Of a DNA stretch of 64,000 bases, positions 19,929 through 28,253 are shown one piece after another. The notes beneath the pieces were generated by a model, which saw only the letters and a program-made list of their open reading frames with translations, ran no database searches and was not told the origin of the DNA. Position 1 is the stretch's first letter. Every line of letters starts with the position of its first letter. The translations under genes and the position numbers were made by a program. The stretch is taken from NCBI GenBank assembly GCA_020637295.1, contig JACJWF010000005.1, positions 124,001 through 188,000 of the forward strand, read 5' to 3'. The DNA comes from Acidimicrobiaceae bacterium (GTDB lineage Bacteria; Actinomycetota; Acidimicrobiia; Acidimicrobiales; Ilumatobacteraceae).

Positions 19929-19960
19929 TCTCGGCGCCGGCCGAATTTTCCACCGGCCGC

Positions 19961-19988
19961 GGAACTTCCTGCACGGGGGCCGCATCGG
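19961..19988 (+). promoter_or_regulatory. Putative ECF-type promoter P2 of C39-like acidic protein
   Basis: GGAACTTCC, 13 bases, then CATCGG, 50 bp before the ATG at 20039. Both hexamer-scale elements and the spacing are identical to P1, although the spacers share little sequence. This is the main evidence for a shared regulon within the dynamin block. Confidence 0.5.
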
Positions 19989-20038
19989 AGGGGACACCGA
20001 GACAACAACGGACCAACCCACACGAGGAGCAACCCACA

Positions 20039-21127
20039 ATGAACGACAGCATGACCCCCGACAGCTACGACGACGGAATGGACCACGGCGGCGGTTTCGA
20101 CGCCGTGGGCGACGGCCACACGATGTCCTACGACTCCGATGGCGACGGCATCGCCGAGACCACGATGATCGACCTCGACGGCGACGGCGTCGCCGACATG
20201 TTCGACATGATCGACCCCAACACCGGGGCCGAGCACATCTCCTTCGACTCCGATGGCGACGGCATCGTCGACACGATCGTCAGCGACTTCGACGGCGACG
20301 GCGTCTTCGACATGGCGTCGATGGACACCGATGGCGACGGGGTGCTCGACACCTCCTTCGACCCGGAGACCGGCGAGGCCATCGACGTCTCGGACGACGG
20401 TTCCACCGAGCCCCCGTTCATCATCGACGACGAGAACACCGACGACGACCCCTACGACGACGACCCCTACGGCGACGACGACGTCCACGGCGACCCGATG
20501 GGCGAGATGGAGTACCACCAGGCGCAGGTCGGCCCCAACGACTGCCTGCCCACGTCGGTGGCGATGGTCCTCACCGAGGTGCTCGGCGACGAGGTGCCGC
20601 AGGGCGACGTGGTCGACCTGGCCAACGAGATGGGCCTGCTCGGCCCCACCGGGATGTCGATCGACGGTGGCGTGCAACTGCTGGAGCACTACGGCGTGGA
20701 CGCCGAGGCCTCGTCCGGCACGATGGACGACCTGCGGGCCTCGCTGGACTCCGGCGACGACGTGATCATCGGGCTCGATGCCGACGACCTGTACGGCCAG
20801 GGCGACGCCCCGTTCGCCGACGACCTGGTGTCCGGCCACGCCGTCGTGATCACCGGGATCGACGACGAGGCCGGCCTCGTCTACATCAACGACCCCGGCT
20901 TCCCCGACGGTGCCGGCGTGGCCATCTCGATCGAGACCTTCGAGGATGCCTGGCAGGACGCCGACCACTCGATGATCGTGGTGGAGCACGACGACGCCAC
21001 GACTGCCGATGCGGGTACGGCGGGCAACGCCAACCCGTTCGGCAACGCCGGCGGCGAGGACGGCGACGGCAGCCTGCTGGAGTCCATCACCCGCTTCATC
21101 CTGATGCCGTTCTCGCTGAAGCTCTGA
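20039..21127 (+). CDS. Acidic C39-like cysteine peptidase with DxDGDG repeats
   Basis: A 362-residue strongly acidic protein. Residues about 30-110 contain five calcium-type loops (DSDGDG, DLDGDG, DSDGDG, DFDGDG, DTDGDG), as in dockerin or thrombospondin type 3 repeats. An acidic linker (about 128-155) precedes a papain-fold, C39-like domain. That domain has Cys169 in QVGPNDCLPTSVAMVL, His267 in SGHAVVITGID and Asn284-Asp285 in YINDPG, the expected catalytic triad. No signal peptide or membrane segment is present, so it is either cytoplasmic or exported by another route. The substrate is unknown. The acidic proteins A and B are possible partners because they share promoter features. Confidence 0.75.
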   Translation: MNDSMTPDSYDDGMDHGGGFDAVGDGHTMSYDSDGDGIAETTMIDLDGDGVADMFDMIDPNTGAEHISFDSDGDGIVDTIVSDFDGDGVFDMASMDTDGDGVLDTSFDPETGEAIDVSDDGSTEPPFIIDDENTDDDPYDDDPYGDDDVHGDPMGEMEYHQAQVGPNDCLPTSVAMVLTEVLGDEVPQGDVVDLANEMGLLGPTGMSIDGGVQLLEHYGVDAEASSGTMDDLRASLDSGDDVIIGLDADDLYGQGDAPFADDLVSGHAVVITGIDDEAGLVYINDPGFPDGAGVAISIETFEDAWQDADHSMIVVEHDDATTADAGTAGNANPFGNAGGEDGDGSLLESITRFILMPFSLKL

Positions 21128-21214
21128 GCCGTCACGCCCGCACGGCCCCGCTGCCCGGTGCACCATCCCGGTGCCCGGGCAGCGGCGCGTCCCGGCCACG
21201 GGCGGGAGCCGCGC

Positions 21215-23761
21215 TCAGGTGGGCACGATGCCGAAGATCTGGTTGAACGTCGTGGCCACGCAGACCAGGCCGCCCGCCGCCACCGGCTGGCAGCGGTTGC
21301 CGCCGCCGGTGGGCACGCTGAAACGGGTCTGCCGGGTGGCGATGTCCACGGCCACGAGGGAGCCGCCGGTCTCCACCACCGCGGTGGTGGCCGTGGTGGC
21401 GGGGTGCAGCACGGCGCCCGCGGGCTGGCCGCCGAGCGGCACCTCCGCGACCACCGCGCCGCTGTCCGCCCTCAGCACTCGCAGCACCCCTGTGTCGTCC
21501 ACCACGGCGGCGAGGTCGCCGGCCACGGCAACCGGTCCGGCCGGGGCACCGCCCAGCCGGATGGTCCAGGTGCCGGCACCATCGGCCAGGCGCACGCCGT
21601 GCAGCACCCCGTCGGCTGCGGCCACCAGCAGGTGGGTCGCAGCCACTGCGGGGGTGAGGACGATCTGGCCGCTGGTGCGGTACCCCCAGCGGACCTGGCC
21701 CGTGGCGGCGTTGGCCATGTACACCTGGCCGGCGGTGGTGCAGATGGCCACCTCGCTGCCCACGGCTACCAGGCCGGCGCGCACCGCCGCCCCCACCGGC
21801 AGTTCCCAGCGGAGCGCCCCCGAGGCCCGGTCGATGCCCACGGCCTTGGCGCCGTCGTGGCCGGCGACGATCATCGGGCCGGCGACGGCAGGGGTGCTGA
21901 TGACCGGTGCGCCGAGCGAGGCCTGCCAGCGGACGGCGCCCGTGCCACGATCCAGGTGGATGACCCGGCCGTCGTTGCTGCCGTGCACCACCCCGTCGGA
22001 GGCCAGCGCCGGTGCCGCCCACCCGGGCGCGCCGAGCGAGGCCTGCCAGCGGACCTGGCCGTTCGCCGGGTCGATGAGCCGCACCACTCCGGCGAGCCCA
22101 GCGGCGACGACGGCGGTTGCGTCCGCAGCGAGTTGGCCGGGTGCGTCGGCCAGGGGCACGTGCCAGGCCACGGTGACGGGCTGCACGGGCGGCGGGGCGA
22201 TGGCGGCAGGCGGCACGGACGGAGGCGGTGCCGCTGCCAGCGAGGGCGGAACGGTGGGCGGTGGTGCCGCTGCCAGCGAGGGCGGAACGGTGGGCGGTGG
22301 TGCCGCTGCCAGGGAGGGCGGAACGGTGGGCGGTGGTGCTGCTGCCAGGGACGGCGGTGCGGCGGAGGCGGGCGTGGTGGGAGTGACCATCGGGACGGGG
22401 CCGGTGGGGTCGTTCCCGAGGCGCTCGTGGGCCTTCGGCAGGGGCAGGTTCTCCAGCCAGTTGCCACCTGCCGCAGGCGCCGGCGCGGCGGGTGGCGGGG
22501 CGATCCCCATCACTGCGGTGGCGGCGTCCGGCGGTGGTGGGTCGCCGACCGGCAGTGGCGACGGTACGGGGGTGTCGGCAGGAGTGCCGGGAGGTTGGGG
22601 CGCCGGCCCGCCGCCCGCCGGCCCGGGCCGGGGCATGAGGAACCGCAACGCGGCCAGCCGCGCCGCGCCGAGCGCCACCACACCCTTCGGCTCGTCGCGG
22701 GTGATCACCCGCGCGCCGAACCGCTCCGTCACCAGTTGGCCGACCAGGGGCACACGCGAGGACCCGCCGACGAGGAAGATGGCCGCCAGATCGTCCACCT
22801 TCATGCCGGCGTCGAGGATGGTCTCCTCCATCAGATCGACCGTGCGCTCGACGTCGTCGATGATCATCGCCTCGAACTGGCTGCGGTTGACGACGATGTC
22901 GCGGTCGGCGACGGGCACGAACACCTGGGTGGAGGTGTACGACGAGAGGGCCTCCTTGGCCCGCCGGGCCTGCACCAGGAGGTCCAGGGCGGCCCGCTTC
23001 CACTTGCGGTCCTCACTGGTCATCATCTGGTCCCAGAGTTCCTCGTCCACCTCGGCGAGGCACTGGCCGAAGTAGCGGAACAAGCGGTGGTCGAAGTCCT
23101 CGCCGCCGATGTTCTCGTCGCCGCCCGGCACGCCGACCACCTCGAACCCGCCGGCGGTGCGCTGCAGGAGCGCGGTGTCGAAGGTGCCGCCGCCCAGGTC
23201 GTAGACGCCCACGTGGGCGCCCATCTCCACGTGTTCGCTGGCGTAGTGGATGGCGGCGGCGACCGGCTCGTCGACCAGTTCCACCTTCTCCAGGCCGGCC
23301 CGCTGGGCGGCCTCCACCAGTGCCTTGCGCCGTACACCGGCCCAGCGCACCGGGTGGGTGATGATGCAGCCCGAGGGGGCCTCCCCGTGGCGCAGGCGGC
23401 CCTCGGCGACGATGGTGCGGATGACCGCCGCCGCCGCATCGCGGGCATCCACCGGTTGGCCGCCCAGCAGCAGCGGCGCCGGCGTGCCCAGCGACCGCTT
23501 CGGGGTGCGCTCCAGGCGATCCGGATGCACGCCGGCCAGGTTGTCGGCGGCGGCGCCCACGGTGAGTTGGCCGTCGGGGGTGAGGAGGACCATCGAGGGG
23601 ATCCAGCGGTTGCCTTCGATCTCCAGCGGGGCCACCGACGGCGCCATGATCGGTGCCACCTTGCGGCCCGCATGGTCGGCGGCGAGGCGCCGTGGGTCCA
23701 GTTCGCCGACGGCACCGGCGGATCGGGACGTCCCGAAGTCGATCCCGATGGTCCAGCTCAC
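21215..23761 (-). CDS. Hsp70-type ATPase fused to PQQ-like beta-propeller
   Basis: An 848-residue hybrid. Residues 1-395 form an Hsp70 nucleotide-binding domain with phosphate-1 GIDFGTSRSAG, phosphate-2 YDLGGGTFDTALL and adenosine motif IFLVGGSSRVPLV. The usual substrate-binding domain and lid are absent. A Pro/Ala linker with four 12-residue PPSLAAAPPPTV-type repeats (about 395-560) leads to a WD/PQQ-like propeller (about 560-848) built of DPANGQVRWQASLG-type blades. The linker has no hydrophobic span, so the whole protein is probably cytoplasmic. The start is GTG. It is divergent from the sigma-factor gene with 48 bp between. The propeller may replace the peptide-binding domain as the client-recognition part. 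Confidence 0.85.
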   Translation of the reverse strand: MSWTIGIDFGTSRSAGAVGELDPRRLAADHAGRKVAPIMAPSVAPLEIEGNRWIPSMVLLTPDGQLTVGAAADNLAGVHPDRLERTPKRSLGTPAPLLLGGQPVDARDAAAAVIRTIVAEGRLRHGEAPSGCIITHPVRWAGVRRKALVEAAQRAGLEKVELVDEPVAAAIHYASEHVEMGAHVGVYDLGGGTFDTALLQRTAGGFEVVGVPGGDENIGGEDFDHRLFRYFGQCLAEVDEELWDQMMTSEDRKWKRAALDLLVQARRAKEALSSYTSTQVFVPVADRDIVVNRSQFEAMIIDDVERTVDLMEETILDAGMKVDDLAAIFLVGGSSRVPLVGQLVTERFGARVITRDEPKGVVALGAARLAALRFLMPRPGPAGGGPAPQPPGTPADTPVPSPLPVGDPPPPDAATAVMGIAPPPAAPAPAAGGNWLENLPLPKAHERLGNDPTGPVPMVTPTTPASAAPPSLAAAPPPTVPPSLAAAPPPTVPPSLAAAPPPTVPPSLAAAPPPSVPPAAIAPPPVQPVTVAWHVPLADAPGQLAADATAVVAAGLAGVVRLIDPANGQVRWQASLGAPGWAAPALASDGVVHGSNDGRVIHLDRGTGAVRWQASLGAPVISTPAVAGPMIVAGHDGAKAVGIDRASGALRWELPVGAAVRAGLVAVGSEVAICTTAGQVYMANAATGQVRWGYRTSGQIVLTPAVAATHLLVAAADGVLHGVRLADGAGTWTIRLGGAPAGPVAVAGDLAAVVDDTGVLRVLRADSGAVVAEVPLGGQPAGAVLHPATTATTAVVETGGSLVAVDIATRQTRFSVPTGGGNRCQPVAAGGLVCVATTFNQIFGIVPT
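22222..22365 (-). repeat. Four 36-bp tandem repeats inside the Hsp70-fusion linker
   Basis: Four near-identical 36-base units (starts near 22222, 22258, 22294 and 22330) encode the Pro/Ala 12-residue repeats of the linker. They are expected to vary in copy number between strains. Confidence 0.8.
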
Positions 23762-23809
23762 TCCGCTCCTTCCGACCCCGTCTCGCGAATCGCACTACTT
23801 TAGGCAGGG

Positions 23810-24448
23810 ATGGAACGGGGCTTCGCGACGCACGCCCAGGTGCTGCAGGCGGTGGCCGAGGCGCGGGCACGCAACGACTTCGCCGCGATCGACGCGGCGC
23901 TGGCCGAGGTGGTGGACCGTGCGGCGGCGGGCGACCAGCGCGAGCTGGCATTCCTCCTGGAGGTGATCGACCAGCACCGCCTGGCGCTGGGCGCGGTGCG
24001 CAAGATGCTGATCGACGAGGGCGACGTGCACGATGCGCTGCAGCACACGCTGATGGCGGTGCACAAGAGCATCGGCACGTTCGAGCGCCGGTCACGGTTC
24101 ACCACCTGGCTGTACCGCATCGCCGAGCGCGAGGCGCTGCAGGTGCTGCGGCGCAACAAGCGGGTCGCGGTGCCCGACGGCGAGGACCTGTCCGGCCTGG
24201 TGGAAGAAGTTCGCAACATGAGCAGCATCGTGGCCAGCCGGGCCATGATCCAACAGGCGCTGGAGGAACTGGACGACAAGTTCCGCGAGCCGGTGGTGAT
24301 GTGCGACGTGCAGGGCATGGACTACGCCACGATCGCCGAGACGCTGGGCATCCCGCTCAACACCGTGCGCACGCGGATCAGCCGCGGCCGCCAGTACATC
24401 GCCGACCGGATCCAAGAGCAGTTCCGCAGCGGCGGATCCCTGGCCTGA
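23810..24448 (+). CDS. ECF-type sigma-70 family factor
   Basis: A 212-residue sigma factor. Region 2 lies at about 65-110 (GDVHDALQHTLMAVHKSI, then RFTTWLYRIAEREAL) and region 4 at about 150-200 (ALEELDDKFREPVVMCDVQG, then YATIAETLGIPLNTVRTRI). A 60-residue helical N-terminal extension is unusual. No anti-sigma factor gene is adjacent; a receptor Ser/Thr kinase follows 13 bp downstream in the same operon. Control by phosphorylation, as reported for some ECF factors paired with kinases, is therefore plausible. It is the obvious candidate to read P1-P3, but this is untested. Confidence 0.9.
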   Translation: MERGFATHAQVLQAVAEARARNDFAAIDAALAEVVDRAAAGDQRELAFLLEVIDQHRLALGAVRKMLIDEGDVHDALQHTLMAVHKSIGTFERRSRFTTWLYRIAEREALQVLRRNKRVAVPDGEDLSGLVEEVRNMSSIVASRAMIQQALEELDDKFREPVVMCDVQGMDYATIAETLGIPLNTVRTRISRGRQYIADRIQEQFRSGGSLA

Positions 24449-24461
24449 CGCGGGCGCCGCC

Positions 24462-25925
24462 ATGTCCGTCCCCCCGTCCCAACCACCCCTGTCGCCGGGT
24501 GAGGCACGGTCGTTCGGCAGCGGGCGCTACGTCGTGCAGCGGCGCCTCGGCGCCGGCAACTTCGCCACCGTCTACCTGGCGCACGACGAGCGCCTGGACG
24601 TGCCGGTGGCACTGAAGCTGCTGTCGGACCGCTGGTCGTGGGACGCCGAGGTGCGCGGCCGCTTCGTGCAGGAGGCGCGGCTGCTGCGCTCGATCAATGA
24701 CCCTCGCGTGGTGCAGATCCGCGACATCGCCGAGACCGACGACGGCCGCCCGTACCTGGTGATGGACTTCGCCACGGAGGGCACGCTGGAGCAGCGGATG
24801 TTCGAGTTGGTGCAGCGCCAGGCTCGACCCGATGCTTCCCAACTGCGGGTCGCCGCCCGAGCACTCGCCGACGCGCTTGCCGTCCTGCACGACCGGCGCA
24901 TCGTCCACCGGGACATCAAGCCGTCCAACCTGCTGATCACCCGCGAACCGGGCGCCCCGGGTGCGCCCGCGGTGGGTGCCCCCGGCGACGTGTTGCGGCC
25001 GGGCGAGCGGCTGATGCTGGCCGACCTGGGGTTGGCGAAGGATCTGGCGATGAACTCCGGCGTCACCGTGGGTGCCGGCACCGCGGGCTACATGTCGCCC
25101 GAGCAGATGGTGCCCGGCGGCCGGATCGACGAGCGCACCGACATCTACGCGACCTCCGCGCTGCTGGCCCAGATCGCCACCGGAGAAGCGCCGGACCCCG
25201 CCCGCCGCGTGTCGGGAGGTGCGCTGGAGCACGGCCGCCCGCTGGGGCCGTTGCCGCCCGCGCTGTCGCCCGTGCTGCTGCGCGGCCTGGACGTGAACCC
25301 GGACCGCCGCCCGCAGACGATCCAGCAGTGGGCGGCCGAGGTGGACAGCGCGCTGGCGCCCGCTCTCGTCCCGCCGCCGCCGGCCCGCCCTTCCTCCCCG
25401 CCTCCACCTCCGCCGTCCACCCCCACTGCCGCGCCCCCTCCGATGTACGGCCCGGGCCCCGTGTCCGGACCCGTCTCGGGCCCCGTGTCGGGCCCGGTGT
25501 CGGGTCCGGTGTCGGGCCCGGGCTGGCACCCGGTCGTGCCGCCCGCCGCCGCTCGTCGCCCGTCGCCGCGGCTGATTGCAGCGGTCGCCGCGGCGGCGGT
25601 GGTCCTCGTCGTGGCGCTGGTGGTGGCGTTCAGCGGTGGTGGTGGCACCGCCGATCAGCCGTTCACCGTGGACCTCACGGGGCCCACCGAGGTGAAGGTG
25701 GGGGAGTCAGCCAGATGGGACGTCGCCGCTCCGTCGACCGCGGTGTCGGGCACGTGGTCGCTCACCGGGCCGGTGCAGATCGGCGAGGGCCGCGATCAGT
25801 GGAGCCCCGGCAGCTGGTTCGAAGGCACCTGGAACGTGGAGGCCACGGCGACGCTGACCATCACGGTCCGCGACGCTCAGGGCAACACCGCCTCGGACTC
25901 GGTGACGTTCGTCGTCGTCCCCTAG
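24462..25925 (+). CDS. Receptor-type Ser/Thr protein kinase (PknB-like)
   Basis: A 487-residue kinase. The catalytic domain (about 20-290) has a Gly loop LGAGNFATVYLA, VALKLL lysine, catalytic loop HRDIKPSN (about 148), a DLGLAK metal motif in which DFG is replaced by DLG, and GTAGYMSPEQ. A Pro-rich linker contains five to six tandem GPVS units (near 25456-25520). One membrane span follows (about 370-390), then a 90-residue external domain of unfamiliar type, not PASTA. It is probably co-transcribed with the sigma factor. Likely targets are that sigma factor, the dynamins or the Ser/Thr/Tyr-rich acidic proteins, all by inference. Confidence 0.92.
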   Translation: MSVPPSQPPLSPGEARSFGSGRYVVQRRLGAGNFATVYLAHDERLDVPVALKLLSDRWSWDAEVRGRFVQEARLLRSINDPRVVQIRDIAETDDGRPYLVMDFATEGTLEQRMFELVQRQARPDASQLRVAARALADALAVLHDRRIVHRDIKPSNLLITREPGAPGAPAVGAPGDVLRPGERLMLADLGLAKDLAMNSGVTVGAGTAGYMSPEQMVPGGRIDERTDIYATSALLAQIATGEAPDPARRVSGGALEHGRPLGPLPPALSPVLLRGLDVNPDRRPQTIQQWAAEVDSALAPALVPPPPARPSSPPPPPPSTPTAAPPPMYGPGPVSGPVSGPVSGPVSGPVSGPGWHPVVPPAAARRPSPRLIAAVAAAAVVLVVALVVAFSGGGGTADQPFTVDLTGPTEVKVGESARWDVAAPSTAVSGTWSLTGPVQIGEGRDQWSPGSWFEGTWNVEATATLTITVRDAQGNTASDSVTFVVVP

Positions 25926-26076
25926 CGCACGCGGCGTGCCCCTCAGTCGGTCGAGGCCGGAGGTGTCCCGTCGGGCCACCAGCGCACCGCCAGCGCGGCC
26001 GCCGCCACTGCAACGCCAGGCCGGGTTCGATGCGCTGAAGGCTCGCCTGCTCGGCTGACCCCGGTCGCCCTGCGCC

Positions 26077-27312
26077 TCAGTTGCGCAGGAGGTCCTTGGC
26101 GATGTGGGTGATCTGGATCTCGTCCGTGCCGGCGTAGATCTGCAGCACCTTCGCGTCGCGGGCCAGTTGCTCCACCCGGAACTCGCTCATGTAGCCGTTG
26201 CCGCCGAACAGCTGCACCGCCTCCATGGCCACCTCGGTGGCGGCGCGGGCGGAGTAGAGCTTCATCGCGCTGGCCTCGGCCAGGGTCATGGAATGCCCGG
26301 CGGCGCCCATCTCCAGCGTGCGGAACACCAGGTTCTGCACGTTCATGCGGGCGACTTCCATCCGCGCCAGCTTCTCCTGGATGAGCTGGAACTCACCGAT
26401 CGGCTTGCCGAACTGCACCCGGTCCTTGGCGTACTGCACGCTGAGCTGCAGGCACTCCTCGATGATGCCGAGCGCCATCGCGGCCACGCCGCTGCGTTCC
26501 TGCATGAAGGTGGCCTTCGCGCCGTCGCGGCCGCCGGCGGGGAGGTCTTCGGTCTCGCCGATGAGCCGGTCGCGCCCGACCCGCACGTCGTCGAGGAACA
26601 GTTCGCCGGTGGGTGAGGAGTGCATGCCCATCTTGCGCAGCGGCTTGGACTGCACCAGCCCGGGCATGCCGCGGTCGAGCACGAACGACAGCACCTTGCG
26701 CTCCTCCGGCGGGTTGCCCTCGTCGAGCTTGCAGATGAACACGATGGTGTCGGCGTACGGGCCGTTGGTGATGAACGTCTTCGACCCGTTGAGGATGTAG
26801 TCGTCACCGTCGCGGCGGGCAGAGGACTTCATCGACCCGAAGGCGTCGCTGCCGGAACCGGGCTCGGTGATGGCCCACGCGCCCACCTTCTCCATCGTCA
26901 GCAGTTCGGGCACCCAGCGCTCCTTCTGGGCGATCGTGCCCTTGGCGTTGATCGCCGCCGACGTGAGGCCCATGCTGACGCCCATCGCCGTGACCATGCC
27001 AGGGCAGACGCGGCACAGTTCGATGATCGGCAGCATCGTCATGCCGCCACCGTCGCCGCCGGACTCCTTGCGCGCCGGCGGCTGCTCGCCGCGGGCCACG
27101 GCCTCGGCCGCAGCCTTCTCCCGCTCGATCTGCTTCTTGAATCGCTCGCGGGCCATCACGTCCATGCCGAACGTGGCGAACATCTTGCGCAGGATGTCGT
27201 ACGGCGGCAGGTCGCCGTGCTCCAACTCCTCCACGTGTGGCCGGATCTCCTCGTCCACGAAGCGGCGCACCGCCTCGCGGATCATCAGGTGCTCCTCACT
27301 CCACTCGAACAT
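26077..27312 (-). CDS. Acyl-CoA dehydrogenase
   Basis: A 411-residue flavoprotein that oxidises an acyl-CoA to the 2-enoyl-CoA. It begins MFEWSEEHLMIREAVRRF and shows the family signatures GAWAITEPGSGSDAFGSMK (FAD/substrate site) and, near the C-terminus, LFGGNGYMSEFRVEQLARDAK with YAGTDEIQ. An insert of about 45 residues, Lys/Glu/Ala-rich (KKQIEREKAAAEAVARGEQ), near residue 55 is unusual for the family. It stands alone, without beta-oxidation neighbours. The upstream part of the longer open frame lacks coding character. Confidence 0.92.
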   Translation of the reverse strand: MFEWSEEHLMIREAVRRFVDEEIRPHVEELEHGDLPPYDILRKMFATFGMDVMARERFKKQIEREKAAAEAVARGEQPPARKESGGDGGGMTMLPIIELCRVCPGMVTAMGVSMGLTSAAINAKGTIAQKERWVPELLTMEKVGAWAITEPGSGSDAFGSMKSSARRDGDDYILNGSKTFITNGPYADTIVFICKLDEGNPPEERKVLSFVLDRGMPGLVQSKPLRKMGMHSSPTGELFLDDVRVGRDRLIGETEDLPAGGRDGAKATFMQERSGVAAMALGIIEECLQLSVQYAKDRVQFGKPIGEFQLIQEKLARMEVARMNVQNLVFRTLEMGAAGHSMTLAEASAMKLYSARAATEVAMEAVQLFGGNGYMSEFRVEQLARDAKVLQIYAGTDEIQITHIAKDLLRN

Positions 27313-27432
27313 GACGTGCCTCGTTCCCGACGCCGCGGTGGCGCCACGGTCCGATGGTAGAGAGCGGCGCCGCCGGAGTGCACGTCGGCGCCGGCCGGGA
27401 CCTTGGTCGGTGGTCGTCCACTCACCGAGCCG

Positions 27433-27448
27433 ATACCCTAGGGGGTAT
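27433..27448. promoter_or_regulatory. CsoR/CstR-type operator
   Basis: ATACCC, four bases, GGGTAT form an inverted repeat 15 bp before the ATG of the DUF2202 gene, with an extra G flanking the right half. CsoR-family repressors (sensing Cu(I), or persulfide in CstR) bind such TACCC/GGGTA boxes. No CsoR-family gene is in the window. The same half-sites and spacing occur at 58219-58234. Confidence 0.55.
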
Positions 27449-27463
27449 AAAGAAGGTCGAGAG

Positions 27464-28204
27464 ATGACACGCAACGGGTTCACGGGATGGCGCCGCCTGG
27501 CCGCGCTCGGCGCCGTCGCACTGGTGGCCCTGGCCGCCTGCGGGAACGACGGCGGCGGCAACGGTGGCGGCAACGGAAGTGGCAATGGGAACGGGAACGG
27601 CAACGGCGGGGTGAGCACCGAGGACGGCACCACTCGCGTGGATCCCACGGATGTGGCCACCCAGATCGACTCGATCCCGCTGGCGACGCTGACCGACGAC
27701 GAGGTCGCCGGCCTGGTGTGGATGCGGGAGGAGGAGAAGCTGGCCCGCGACGTGTACACGACGCTTGGCGAGCAGTACGACCTGCGGACCTTCGACAACA
27801 TCTCGAGCGCCGAGCAGACCCACATGGACTCCGTGCTGGTGCTGCTGGAGCGCTACGGCATCACGGACCCGGTGGCCGGCAAGGGCGTCGGCGAGTTCAC
27901 CGACCCGACCATGCAGGGTTTGTACGACCAACTGGTCGCCGCCGGCAGCGAGTCGCTGGTGGCAGCCCTGTCGGTGGGTGCCGAGATCGAGGAACTGGAC
28001 ATCGTGGACCTTCGCGACCGGGCGACGGGCACGGCCGACATCGCGCTGGTGTACGGCAACTTGGAGCGCGGCTCGCGCAACCATCTGCGGGCCTTCACCC
28101 GCCAGTTGGGCAACAACGGTGCCACCTACACCCCCACCCACCTCAGCCAGGCCGACTTCGACGCGATCGTCAGCGGCGACATGGAGCAGGGCTCCGGTGG
28201 ATGA
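27464..28204 (+). CDS. DUF2202 ferritin-like lipoprotein
   Basis: A 246-residue exported protein. The signal peptide ends in VALVALAAC (lipobox Cys near residue 26), followed by a Gly/Asn tract of about 22 residues. The DUF2202 domain (about 70-240) begins LVWMREEEKLARDVY and has further helices with AEQTHMDSVLVLLERYG and SRNHLRAFTRQL. Glu and His residues are spaced as in ferritin-like four-helix bundles, so di-metal binding is likely. The function is unknown. It lies directly behind a CsoR-type operator and just upstream of a glutaredoxin gene. Confidence 0.85.
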   Translation: MTRNGFTGWRRLAALGAVALVALAACGNDGGGNGGGNGSGNGNGNGNGGVSTEDGTTRVDPTDVATQIDSIPLATLTDDEVAGLVWMREEEKLARDVYTTLGEQYDLRTFDNISSAEQTHMDSVLVLLERYGITDPVAGKGVGEFTDPTMQGLYDQLVAAGSESLVAALSVGAEIEELDIVDLRDRATGTADIALVYGNLERGSRNHLRAFTRQLGNNGATYTPTHLSQADFDAIVSGDMEQGSGG

Positions 28205-28253
28205 CATGCTGGCCGCAGGGAATCAGCGCAGCGCGGTCGGTGTTGGAGACGCC

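Noticed and set aside
18095..20038. Long plus-strand frame overlapping the second dynamin and running into the C39-like gene
   Set aside because: Only the part from 20039 is real; the upstream part is Arg/Gly/Pro-rich shadow sequence of the dynamin.
25456..25520. Tandem GPVS-coding repeats as a possible CRISPR or VNTR locus
   Set aside because: They are in-frame codons of the kinase linker, with units of 12 bases and no spacers.
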